Part shown: piece after piece, positions 23,601 to 31,938 of the stretch
How positions within the stretch are numbered: position 1 is the first letter of the stretch
Layout: every line of letters begins with the position of its first letter
DNA from: Opitutus sp. GAS368
Lineage (GTDB): Bacteria > Verrucomicrobiota > Verrucomicrobiia > Opitutales > Opitutaceae
Assembly: GCA_945903465.1 (NCBI GenBank)
Contig: CAMDOF010000013.1
Span: 20,927 to 84,926 of the forward strand
Direction: 5' to 3'
Length of the DNA stretch: 64,000 nucleotides
Translations under genes and position numbers: made by a program
The notes under the pieces: model-generated
What the model saw: the letters and a program-made list of their open reading frames with translations, nothing else
Database searches by the model: none
What the model was told of the DNA's origin: nothing

Positions 23601-23725
23601 CCGTGCGCAACATTCTCAACCAGCCATTCATCCTGATGGAGCACGTCGGCAATAATCCGGACGTCGCGCGGTTCTACCAAAAATTCGGCGTCACCCCGAC
23701 GCTCGGCGTGAAAACCACGTTTTGA
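20687..23725 (+). CDS. TonB-dependent receptor with N-terminal carboxypeptidase-regulatory-like domain
   Basis: 1012 aa; ITGRIFNPAQGEYLRNAEVRI...; plug VGEFLKHLPGVNYD...YVSLRGMGSEYAGVTVDGMN; barrel ending LGVKTTF. Confidence 0.93.
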   Translation: MNFLPAVPGLSCRVAPQPSFAPLRLFALLWVGLLVTGLSVRAQQPAETGVITGRIFNPAQGEYLRNAEVRIAGGPAAVSESGGLYRLSGVTPGEVTLVVTYTGYQSATAVVRVLPGAPVTRDFELTSSLQGLAAGGTVRLDAFVVSSQREGNAKAIMEQRNSMNITNSVSSDVFGDVAEGNVGEFLKHLPGVNYDSTDGTVRYVSLRGMGSEYAGVTVDGMNFPSADANASAGRAFSFEQVSLSAMESIEISKTISADVDASSPAGTINLKTKRAFDRAGRRISASASLTGQSDQFTLRRNYGPGDDRSRKIFPSAQFEYSDLFLNKRLGLVIGVSESNSYLQRAPTTMTYNYTPTAASPDPIALTAITAQQIHQTVERFASSLTADFKATPHLVLSLSVMYNHSDVWSGQRTATFNTGARTTQVAGANTLTNFSTTANGSFTIDPQGVAKVGNGKSYVPRFEYTRGDLTVEGRFGISDSVSGYDPMKYRDSVFSPGVQTLANVRFSAVRSALNNGDWKITQTTGGDWNNGALFTSPAIIVNDGRYADDKLYTGEGIATFRTRQILPVIWKAGAKWKREVRDFQNRRAASFYNYTGPGAGVGVWRDDRSRLTLDFSEQNLFITSNGGGGVFLPDIMKVAETFRAHPEYFTSSMTGTDFYNATVANAKQYQEDIHSLYLMGTTKMGRLNLRAGVRREETATDSLEFDARSSREVAAAGFAVSAGRATTIPGVQYQFMSRPRVHRLGNYDNLFPSASAKYPLTRTLDLQVGVSKTVKRPQFGDVAGVWVINDDTLTITAPNANLKPETSTNTSVRLAQYFEPVGLVAVNFFQNDIQGLHLANTRISGSQFNADNPSYDNYTFVTTAQSANNVRLRGMEVEYSQSLSFLPLPFKGLGVRASYTRNYAQVIVANMTPHLVSAGLTYARGRTNVYANMNWASSRPTIASGTQYQRHRINIDVGGSYRLTARLNAFFSVRNILNQPFILMEHVGNNPDVARFYQKFGVTPTLGVKTTF

Positions 23726-23770
23726 TTGGGGCGGCACCCCCGGCCCGGCAGCGCTTGAAACCCACTCACC

Positions 23771-25111
23771 ATGAAACGTCGCACCTTCATCTCCAGCATC
23801 GGCGCCGTGTCCGCCACCACCGTCTTGCCGGGCGCAGAATCGCCGCCGGTCCTCCGCACGATCGATGCCGACGTGCTCGTCATCGGCGGCGGGACGGCGG
23901 GGACCATCGCGGCCGTCCAGGCGGGCCGGCTCGGGGCGCGCACTGTCCTGGTCGAATCGGGCAGCCAGCTCGGCGGAACCACCACGACGGCGGGCGTTGA
24001 TTTTCCCGGCCTGTTTCACGCCTGGGGCAAACAGGTCATCGCCGGCATCGGCTGGGAACTTGTGACGGAGGCGGTGAAACTGAATAGCGACGATCTGCCG
24101 GATTTTTCCAAACCAACCGGACCCCAGCACTGGCGGCATCAGGTCCGCATCTGTGGCGCTCTCTACGCCGCACTTGCGGAGGAGGCCTGCGGGAAAGCCG
24201 GTGTCCAGCTCCGCTATTATGAGTTTCCCCAGACGGTCACGGCGGCACCGGGCGGCTGGCGCGTGCGATTGGCCGGCAAGGGCACGAGCGTCGACGTGGT
24301 GGCGAAACAAGTGATCGACTGCACCGGCAACGCGTCGGTGATCGGCCTGGCCGGCCTGCCGCGCCAGCGCGAGAAAACGCGGCAGCCGGGCACGCTGATT
24401 TATCGGCTGGGCGGTTATGATCTGGCGACGACGGACATGAACGCGCTGCAGGCGAAACTGACCTCGGCCCGGAAGTCGGGCGCACTGAAGCCGACCGACA
24501 TCAACGGGACCATTGCGGGATTTTTGGCCAAGGGCGGCGAAAGTGGAAATCACATTCCCGGCGCCGACTCGTCGACGTCCGAGACCCACACCGAGACGAA
24601 CATTCGCGGCCGCCAAGCGCTGCTGCGGGTGCTGCGTTTTCTCAAAGCAGAACCGGCGTTCGCCCTGATGAATATCGAGCGCCTGCAAACCGAGGCGGGC
24701 ATCCGCGAGACGTTTCGCATCGAGGGCGAGACGACCGTCATGCATGGCGATTACACGTCCGGCCGGGTGTTCTCGGATGCGGTGGCCCATTCCTTTTATC
24801 CGATCGATCTGCACTACGAGGGCGGCGTGAAACCCAAGCATCTGGACGAGGGCATCGTGCCGACGATTCCGCTGGGCGCGCTGATCCCGAAAAATAGCAA
24901 GAACCTCATGGTCGCCGGCCGCTGCCTCAGCAGCGACCAATTGGCCAACTCAGCGCTGCGCGTGCAGGCCTCGTGTATGGCCATGGGCCAGGCCGCCGGC
25001 GTCACGGCCGCCCTCGCGGCGCGCACGGGCACCACGCCCTTGCAAGTGTCCCTCGGTGACATCCGGCGCGAGTTGCGCCGACACGGCGCGATTGTCCCGA
25101 AAACCGGATAG
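23771..25111 (+). CDS. FAD-dependent oxidoreductase, probably exported
   Basis: MKRRTFISSIGAVSATTVLPGA signal; DVLVIGGGTAGTIAAVQAGRLGARTVLVE dinucleotide-binding motif. Confidence 0.88.
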   Translation: MKRRTFISSIGAVSATTVLPGAESPPVLRTIDADVLVIGGGTAGTIAAVQAGRLGARTVLVESGSQLGGTTTTAGVDFPGLFHAWGKQVIAGIGWELVTEAVKLNSDDLPDFSKPTGPQHWRHQVRICGALYAALAEEACGKAGVQLRYYEFPQTVTAAPGGWRVRLAGKGTSVDVVAKQVIDCTGNASVIGLAGLPRQREKTRQPGTLIYRLGGYDLATTDMNALQAKLTSARKSGALKPTDINGTIAGFLAKGGESGNHIPGADSSTSETHTETNIRGRQALLRVLRFLKAEPAFALMNIERLQTEAGIRETFRIEGETTVMHGDYTSGRVFSDAVAHSFYPIDLHYEGGVKPKHLDEGIVPTIPLGALIPKNSKNLMVAGRCLSSDQLANSALRVQASCMAMGQAAGVTAALAARTGTTPLQVSLGDIRRELRRHGAIVPKTG

Positions 25112-25155
25112 ACGCCGCCGCGGATGGCGGCACGCCACTATCCTGCGACTTCCTC

Positions 25156-25995
25156 TTGACCCGAAACCGTCGTCGCACCCTGCGGATTTCGTTCCCCATT
25201 CTCGCGACTCCGCTGCTTCTCACGATTCTCCTTTCGGTTGCCCTGGCGGGAACCGCGCCCCCTTCCGCGCCGCCGAACCTGGTGATCAACAGGGTCGACG
25301 ACAGGGGCCTGCGGGCGTCAGCTGTTTCCGCAACCCCTCCTTCAAGACCCCGCCCATCGACCGACTCGCCGTCGAGGGCAGGCGGCTCACGGACTTTCAC
25401 TCGTCGGGTGCCGTCTGCTCACCGACCCGAGCCGGGGCGATGACCGGCCGCTATCAACCGCGCGCGGGCATCGAAGCGGTCATCCACCCCGCGAGCACGC
25501 ACACCGAATATCCCGGGTCCGCAAAAAAGTGAGGTCACGTTGGCGGAACAGTCGAAGACCGTCGGGTACGCCACGGGCATCATCCGCCAATAGCATCTCG
25601 GCTATCCCCAGAACTCGGAGGACGATCACCCGCAGAACCACGGCTTCAACGAGTTCATCGGCTATGACCGCGGTAACATCGATTTCGTCAGCCCTGTCGG
25701 CGACCACCTGCCGCACGATTGGTGGCACGGTCGCGTCAACCCACCGGAGGAGAGCGACGCCACCGACCTGATCAACCGTTATGCGGTGGAGTTCATCGAT
25801 CGGCATTACGACCGTCCGTTCTGCCGCTATGTGCCGCATCTCGCGATTCATAATCGGTTCATAATCGGGGGCAGGTGCGGGACGACCCGGCGCAGCGAGC
25901 GGAACAGGCGTGGAAACGCCGCCGGCCGGCCAACGATCAGGAGCGCATCGAAAATTTCGCGGCATGCTGCGGCCGCTCGACGAAGGGGCTGGGTA
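25156..25995 (+). pseudogene. Sulfatase (arylsulfatase family) pseudogene, several frameshifts and an in-frame stop
   Basis: Sulfatase fragments in successive frames: PPNLVINRVDDRG / NPSFKTPPIDRLAVEGRRLTDFHSSGAVCSPTRAGAMTGRYQPR / GYATGIIRQ*HLGYPQNSEDDHPQNHGFNEFIGY / INRYAVEFIDRHYDRPFCRYVPHLAIHN. Confidence 0.92.
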
Positions 25996-26065
25996 AATCC
26001 TCCAAGCGTTGCCAAGGCACGGGATCGACCACCCCCCCTGATGCTTTCCCTCGCGGACACCCTCC

Positions 26066-26094
26066 CCCCGCCAATCCAGTTTCCTAGCAATTAA
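26066..26094. promoter_or_regulatory. Shared motif copy 2 (ccgCCAATCCAGTTTCCTAGCAATTAA)
   Basis: Near-identical to 20556 and 35601 copies. Confidence 0.5.
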
Positions 26095-26177
26095 TAATGG
26101 CAGCGTCTGGGCTTGGGCCACGATCATCCAGTCGCATTCCGCGACGGATGCCTAGATCGCGATCAACCTTAGACGCT

Positions 26178-26220
26178 CACCGAAGCGTCCGTGGTCACCG
26201 AAGCGTCCGTGGTCATCGAA
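26178..26220. repeat. 18-bp tandem repeat (accgaagcgtccgtggtc), ~2.3 copies
   Basis: caccgaagcgtccgtggtcaccgaagcgtccgtggtcatcgaa. Confidence 0.9.
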
Positions 26221-26372
26221 GACTTACGCGGCGCAGGGAGGGGTCAGGGTGAAACTTGCAACCAAATCAACCGGCTTCAGGGATTTGTTTCAGGTTTCAC
26301 GCTGACCCGTCGGCAAATCCCCGTGACCCCGAGGCCTTCCAGCCCGTCGCGCGCTTCGTGGGTTTCGCGGTC

Positions 26373-28532
26373 TCACTTCCGCAGGCGCGCCAGCGCTTCG
26401 CGGGCGACCGAGAGACCGGGATCAAGGCGGAGGGCCTCTTCGTAGTGCGAAGCCGCCTCCACCTTGCGCTCCGCCACGGCTTCGAGTTGCCGCGCAAAGT
26501 TAAGGTGCACCGTCGAATTTCCGGGAAGCAGCCGGACCGCGGCGGCGAAGTGCGCCAGCGCGTCCAAGTGGCGACCGGGCAGCATCCCCAGCAGGACCGC
26601 CAGATTATAGTGCGCCGCCCCGAAATCCGCTCGGATGCGCAGGGCGGCCTCGTAGTGCACCAGCGCCTCGTTGCGCCGCTCCGGCAGCGTGACCAGCAGG
26701 TTGGCGAGATTGTTGTGCGCCTCGGCGTAGTCAGGCTTCACCCGCAACGCCTCGGCGTAATGCGCCAGCGCCTCCAAGTGGCGACCGGGCAGGCGTGCCA
26801 GCATTGCCGCCAGGTTGTTGTGCGCCTCCGCGTGGTCGGGTTTCACCCGGAGCGCCGCGGCATAATGCGCCAGCGCCTCCTCCTCCCGACCGGGCAGCGT
26901 CCCCAGCAAGACCGCCACGTTGTAGTGCGCCGCCGCGAACTCCGGCTGGAGACGCAGGGCCTCGAGGTAATGGGCCAACGCCTCGGCCCGCCCCTCCGGC
27001 CGCACGCCCAGCTGGACAGCCAGGTTGTAGTGCGCGGACGCAAAGTCCGGCTTGATCCGGAGGGCCTCGCGGTAATGCGCGATCGCCTCGTCCAGCCGCC
27101 CGGGCAGCGCCGCCAGCTGGTTCGCGAGGTTGTTGTGCGCATCGGCGTATTCAGGTTTCAACCGCAGCGCTTCCGCATAGTGAGCGATCGCCTCGTCCCG
27201 CCGGTCGAGCCGGTTCACCAGCAGGTTCCCGAGATTATTGTGCGCCTCCGCGTAGTCCGGCTTCACCCGCACCGCCGTGGTGTAATGTGCCAAGGCCTCC
27301 GCCTGCCGGTCGGGCATCTCGGCCAGGATCACGGCGGCATTGTAGTGCGCCGCGGCCAGAGGCGCGCAGTACGCCATCAAACCGTCGACCGGGAGCGCCA
27401 TGTTGCCGATGACGTTGCTCGCCGGCGTCAGGTACGCCGCCAACGCCAGAACCGGCGCCACATAAAACCTCCGCCACCAGGCCGTGCGGGCCGCGATCCT
27501 CCAGCCGAGCGGCACGACCGGAACGAGCAACACCATCGAGCGACTCAGATCGAGGGCGGTGAACAGGCCGACGAGCGCGGTCAAAACCACGCCCGCCGCC
27601 AAGAGCCCCGCCTCCCCGCGCCGCGCCGCGCCGGACCAGCGCCAGGCGCCGAGCACCGCCGCCAAAACGAGGAGCCAACCCGCGCCCAAGCCCTTCCAGG
27701 CGCCGAAGAGCCGCTGGGCGAAAGGAATCTTTTCCGCGAACACAAACTGGTCCAGGTACTGCCCGATCGTCTGCGAACCACCGGAGCCGCCGAGCTTCAA
27801 ACGTAGAAGCGCATACGCGGTGACCAAAAGGAAGGGCCCCAACGCCTGCTCCTTGAGCCAGGTCAGGCGGGGCGTCGCCTCGCCTGAATGCGCCAACCGC
27901 CGGACGCAGAGCGCGAGCGGCAGCCCGATCACAAACCGCTCGTCGATCCACGGCGCCAGCACGCAGGCCAGCAACACGAGCCGGCGGGGCCCGGCGAACG
28001 CCACCGCCAGCAACGCGAGCGCGAGCCACGCATCGTAGTAGCCGAGCCATCCCATCGAAGTGAAAAACGGGGCGCTCGCCCCCGCCACCAGTCCGAGACA
28101 GGCCGCCTCCCACCACGACCGGTCGGACGGCGTTGGCCTGAGCCCAATCGCAACCAAGGCCACGACGAGCCCCAGACAGCCCGCCTGCGCAAGGCCGAGG
28201 AGCAGCCACGACGGGAGCCCCAAGACGTAGCCCAACGCGGGCATCAGCAGCCGCCAGCGCACGATTTTGTGGTTGGCATCACCGATCTCCGTACCGAGGT
28301 CCCGGGCCTGCTCGGTCACAAAATGTCCCCGGGCCACATAATAGGTCGTGGTGAAAGTCCGCTCGACCACGGCCCGCTCCGCCGGACTCACGGCCTGCGC
28401 CCGCGCGGCCGCCGCCCCGCGCTGAAACGTCAGCCAGTTGGGCGTAAACCGCACCGCCAGCAGTCCAAACGCGATCACCCCCCACAGCAGGGCCATCGCC
28501 ACTGGGCGGCGGTTATGCGAAGATAGGTTCAT
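26373..28532 (-). CDS. Polytopic membrane protein with C-terminal TPR array (35-residue period)
   Basis: MNLSSHNRRPVAMALLWGVIAFGLLAVRF start preferred over 28775; ~9 units EALAHYAEALRVKPDYAEAHNNLANLLVTLPERRN. Confidence 0.88.
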   Translation of the reverse strand: MNLSSHNRRPVAMALLWGVIAFGLLAVRFTPNWLTFQRGAAAARAQAVSPAERAVVERTFTTTYYVARGHFVTEQARDLGTEIGDANHKIVRWRLLMPALGYVLGLPSWLLLGLAQAGCLGLVVALVAIGLRPTPSDRSWWEAACLGLVAGASAPFFTSMGWLGYYDAWLALALLAVAFAGPRRLVLLACVLAPWIDERFVIGLPLALCVRRLAHSGEATPRLTWLKEQALGPFLLVTAYALLRLKLGGSGGSQTIGQYLDQFVFAEKIPFAQRLFGAWKGLGAGWLLVLAAVLGAWRWSGAARRGEAGLLAAGVVLTALVGLFTALDLSRSMVLLVPVVPLGWRIAARTAWWRRFYVAPVLALAAYLTPASNVIGNMALPVDGLMAYCAPLAAAHYNAAVILAEMPDRQAEALAHYTTAVRVKPDYAEAHNNLGNLLVNRLDRRDEAIAHYAEALRLKPEYADAHNNLANQLAALPGRLDEAIAHYREALRIKPDFASAHYNLAVQLGVRPEGRAEALAHYLEALRLQPEFAAAHYNVAVLLGTLPGREEEALAHYAAALRVKPDHAEAHNNLAAMLARLPGRHLEALAHYAEALRVKPDYAEAHNNLANLLVTLPERRNEALVHYEAALRIRADFGAAHYNLAVLLGMLPGRHLDALAHFAAAVRLLPGNSTVHLNFARQLEAVAERKVEAASHYEEALRLDPGLSVAREALARLRK

Positions 28533-28631
28533 GCGGTGGTTTTTATACGGACGATTCGTTCCCTCCCGCCGGCGGAACCGGCGAAAACGCGGGCGTTCAT
28601 AATCACCCAATCGCCCTGTGGAAAGTTTAAA

Positions 28632-28675
28632 AAGGCACCCCCGCCTGTCCCGCGCGAGCTGGCGGGGGCATTTTT
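28632..28675 (+). terminator. Orphan hairpin plus T-run in divergent intergenic region
   Basis: cacccccgcctgtcccgcgcgagctggcgggggcattttttc. Confidence 0.6.
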
Positions 28676-28857
28676 TCACTCCGCCGTTTTCCGCCACACC
28701 CCGTTGACCGCGGTGATCGGCGTCGCCGATCTGCGACCCAAACCTAGCAATCAAATAACGAGATTGCACTTTCACACTGGGAACGGCTCAAAGGCGGGTC
28801 TGCCGTCGGAATCGGACGCGATTTCCGATTGCCCCGCTCCGCCCGCCTTATTCCCCC

Positions 28858-31839
28858 ATGAACCGCTTTCTTCGCCTCTCATTCCTCACGCTCACGCTTG
28901 CATTGCTCCCGCGGCCGTCGCTCCACGCCCAAGTCACGGGGGTAATCGTCGGCACCATCCAGAACCGGAGCACACAGAAATTTCTCGAACGTGCGCCGGT
29001 GGCCGTTCAGGGCACAAATCTCTCGGCTGTGACCGACCCCGATGGCTCGTATCGGATCGCGGGCGTCCCGGCCGGGGCCCGGACCGTCGTCGTCGACTAC
29101 GCGGGACTCGACCGGCAGTCGCAGACCGTGTTGGTCACGGCGGGGCAGATCGCGACCGCGGATTTTAGCCTGCAGGCGGATGTTTACACGCTGGACAAAT
29201 TTGTCGTGGCGACCGAGCGCGAGGGCCACGCCGCCGCCATTAACAACCAGAAGCAGGCGGAGAGCTACCGCAACGTCGCGTCGACCGACGCGTTTGGTGA
29301 TATCACCTTCGGCAATCCGGGCGATTTTCTGAAAAGCATGCCCGGGATTCAGATGGACTATGTCGGCTCCGATCCCCGCACGATTACGATTCGCGGCATG
29401 GACCCGTCGCTTTCTGTCATCACGATGGATGGCAACAAGCAGGCGTCGGCGGCCTCGTCGGGTGTCACGCGTGATTTCGAAATCGACCAGACGTCAATCG
29501 GCAGTATCGAAACGGTCGAGGTGCACAAGGCGGCCATTCCCTCGATGCCCGGCAACGCCGTGGGCGGGCTGGTCAATTTTGTCACCAAGAGCGCGTTCGA
29601 GCAGAAAGGGCGGCGCCTGCGACTCACCTTCAATCTCACGGGCTCCTCCGAGCAGCTCGATCTCCGGAGCACGCGCGGACCCAACGAAGAAGACTCCCGC
29701 AAGGTCAAGCTCGGCGGCGCGCTGAGCTACTCCGAATCGTTCCTCAACAATCGCGTCGGCGTCGCCGTCAACCTCACCCGCTCGACCGTCTGGTATCCGA
29801 TTTTCCAGGTCGATAATAGCTTCGTCTACGCGGCGCCGCTGCCGGCGTTTCCGGCCCCATACGGTCCCGATTTGCCGCGCGCGCGCCGCAACGTCTACCA
29901 AGCTTACACCAACCAACAGCACATCACGCGCAACGCCTACTCGGTGAATCTCGACGGTAAGGTGAACGCCGGACTGACCGCGTATCTGCGCACGTCCTTC
30001 ACCGACTACTTCACGATGAACCGCTCCTTTTCGATGCGCCTCCGAGCCAATACCGTCGCACCCGACTTTACGGTGACGGCCATGACTGCGCTGGCCCGCA
30101 CCGGTAACACGACGTCGAACGCCGAGCTGACGAACAGTTTCCACGAGAAGATCAGCCGCACGCTTTCGGTCAGTCCGGGGCTGCGCTACAAGTCCGGGGC
30201 GTGGCGCGGCGATTTGAATCTCGGATACTCCCTCGCGCGAAACCACTACCAGTATCCAGATTTCTTCAACGTGGTGAATATGCTGCTGCCCGAGGTCGGT
30301 TTTCGCGAGGACACGCCGGCGTCCACGGCGGTGCCGACGTCGCTCGTGCAGGTGAGCGGGCCGGACTACCTGAACATCGCCAACTACCGCCCGCAGAATC
30401 CGAACTTCATCAGCAACAACGAACGCAAGTCCAAGGCCAAGGTCTCCTCGGCGCAGCTCAATGCGCGGCGCGATTTCGTGGCGCGGTTTCCCTTCTATGT
30501 GCAGGCCGGTGCCGCCTACCAGCTCGAGGAGCGCTTCAAGGACCAACCGCAGCGCCGCTGGGCTTACGTGGGCCCGGATGGCATTGCTAACAACGCCGAC
30601 GACAACACGAACATGACGCGCTTTGGCGACACGACGGGCGCGACCATCGGGCGGGGGCTGCCGTCGCCGATGTTCGCGAGCCCGTGGCGCGTGTACGATT
30701 ATTTCGTCACGGTGCCGCAGGCTTTCGTCGAAGACATTCCTTACAACACCGAGCAGCAAATTATCGCGCGGCTGCGGTTGAACGAGGCGATCACCGCGGG
30801 CTATGCCATGAGCAAGGTGAGCTTTGGGCGCCTCGACGTGCTGTCCGGGACGCGCGTGGAGCGGACCGACGTGAAGGCGCGTGGCCCGCGGCGACAGGAT
30901 TCCCACGTGCCCGCCGGTGTGAATCCCAATTCCACCGAGGGCATCCTTGCGAAATACACGCGGGTCACGGCGCGGACCAGTTATACTCCGGACCCGTTGA
31001 AATATCTGCATCTCACCTACCGCGGCGCCGAGGGCTGGCAGACGCGCGCAAGCTACACCGAGACGATCGGGCGCCCCGATTTCTCCGCGATTTTCCCGAA
31101 TACGACGGTCAACGACGCCGCGCGGACGGTGGCCCTCAACAACACCGAGCTCCTGCCCCAGCGCTCAAAAAACTACGATCTCGGCTTCGAATATTACTTC
31201 AAGCCGGCCGGCCAGATCACGGTGGCGTGGTTCCACAAGGACATCTCCGACTACATCAGCACCGATTCGCATCCCATTACCACCGCTGATCCGGATGTGG
31301 GCATCGGGCCCGAGCTGATTGGTTATCAATTGAACACGCAGCGCAATCTCGGCGCCGCGACTTGGGAGGGCATCGAGCTCGATGCGCGCCTGCCACTCCG
31401 CCGCTTTGCCGGGATGCCGTCGCAACTGAAAGGCGTGGACCTCTTTGGCAATTACACGCATCTTTACAAGATTGAGGGCGACTTCGGCGGTGCGCGGAAG
31501 ATCACCCAGCTCGCGAACGTCAGTCCGCGGCTCTACAATCTCGGCGCGAGTTTTCGATCGCCCGGCGGACGGTTGTTCCTGCAGTGGAAGACGACCTTCT
31601 CGTCGGCCTTCCTGCTGTCGAACACCGGTGCGACCGCGCAGAGCCGGCAGCAACGCGACGCCGCTTGGCGCAGCGATGCCGAGATGCGGTACCGCTTCTC
31701 GAAACGATGGGAGGCCGTCGTGACCGGACGCAACGTGACGAACGAATATCAGCGCAATTCCGAAGTGGGCGGACGCGTTGCCCGGCATCTCAATGATATC
31801 GGCGCGTGGTATTCGGTGGCGTTGAACGTGGACCTATGA
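28858..31839 (+). CDS. TonB-dependent receptor
   Basis: 993 aa; signal peptide, carboxypeptidase-like domain, plug PGDFLKSMPGIQMDYVGSDPRTITIRGMDPSLSVITMDG, C-terminal VALNVDL. Confidence 0.93.
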   Translation: MNRFLRLSFLTLTLALLPRPSLHAQVTGVIVGTIQNRSTQKFLERAPVAVQGTNLSAVTDPDGSYRIAGVPAGARTVVVDYAGLDRQSQTVLVTAGQIATADFSLQADVYTLDKFVVATEREGHAAAINNQKQAESYRNVASTDAFGDITFGNPGDFLKSMPGIQMDYVGSDPRTITIRGMDPSLSVITMDGNKQASAASSGVTRDFEIDQTSIGSIETVEVHKAAIPSMPGNAVGGLVNFVTKSAFEQKGRRLRLTFNLTGSSEQLDLRSTRGPNEEDSRKVKLGGALSYSESFLNNRVGVAVNLTRSTVWYPIFQVDNSFVYAAPLPAFPAPYGPDLPRARRNVYQAYTNQQHITRNAYSVNLDGKVNAGLTAYLRTSFTDYFTMNRSFSMRLRANTVAPDFTVTAMTALARTGNTTSNAELTNSFHEKISRTLSVSPGLRYKSGAWRGDLNLGYSLARNHYQYPDFFNVVNMLLPEVGFREDTPASTAVPTSLVQVSGPDYLNIANYRPQNPNFISNNERKSKAKVSSAQLNARRDFVARFPFYVQAGAAYQLEERFKDQPQRRWAYVGPDGIANNADDNTNMTRFGDTTGATIGRGLPSPMFASPWRVYDYFVTVPQAFVEDIPYNTEQQIIARLRLNEAITAGYAMSKVSFGRLDVLSGTRVERTDVKARGPRRQDSHVPAGVNPNSTEGILAKYTRVTARTSYTPDPLKYLHLTYRGAEGWQTRASYTETIGRPDFSAIFPNTTVNDAARTVALNNTELLPQRSKNYDLGFEYYFKPAGQITVAWFHKDISDYISTDSHPITTADPDVGIGPELIGYQLNTQRNLGAATWEGIELDARLPLRRFAGMPSQLKGVDLFGNYTHLYKIEGDFGGARKITQLANVSPRLYNLGASFRSPGGRLFLQWKTTFSSAFLLSNTGATAQSRQQRDAAWRSDAEMRYRFSKRWEAVVTGRNVTNEYQRNSEVGGRVARHLNDIGAWYSVALNVDL

Positions 31840-31938
31840 AGCCGCGGCCTCTCTGCACCGATGCGAAACATATTCTGCACCAACTATTGTGTGGCGTTGA
31901 ACGTGGACCGATGAAGCCGCGGCCTCTCTGCACCGATG
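31816..31938. repeat. 48-bp direct duplication (31816-31863 and 31891-31938), offset 75 bp, at a TBDR/hydrolase junction
   Basis: gtggcgttgaacgtggacc(t/g)atgaagccgcggcctctctgcaccgatg occurs twice with one mismatch. Confidence 0.97.

Noticed and set aside
26256-27806. 516-aa + strand ORF with apparent repeats
   Set aside because: It is the antisense of the TPR array; the repeats are inherited from the 105-bp TPR period
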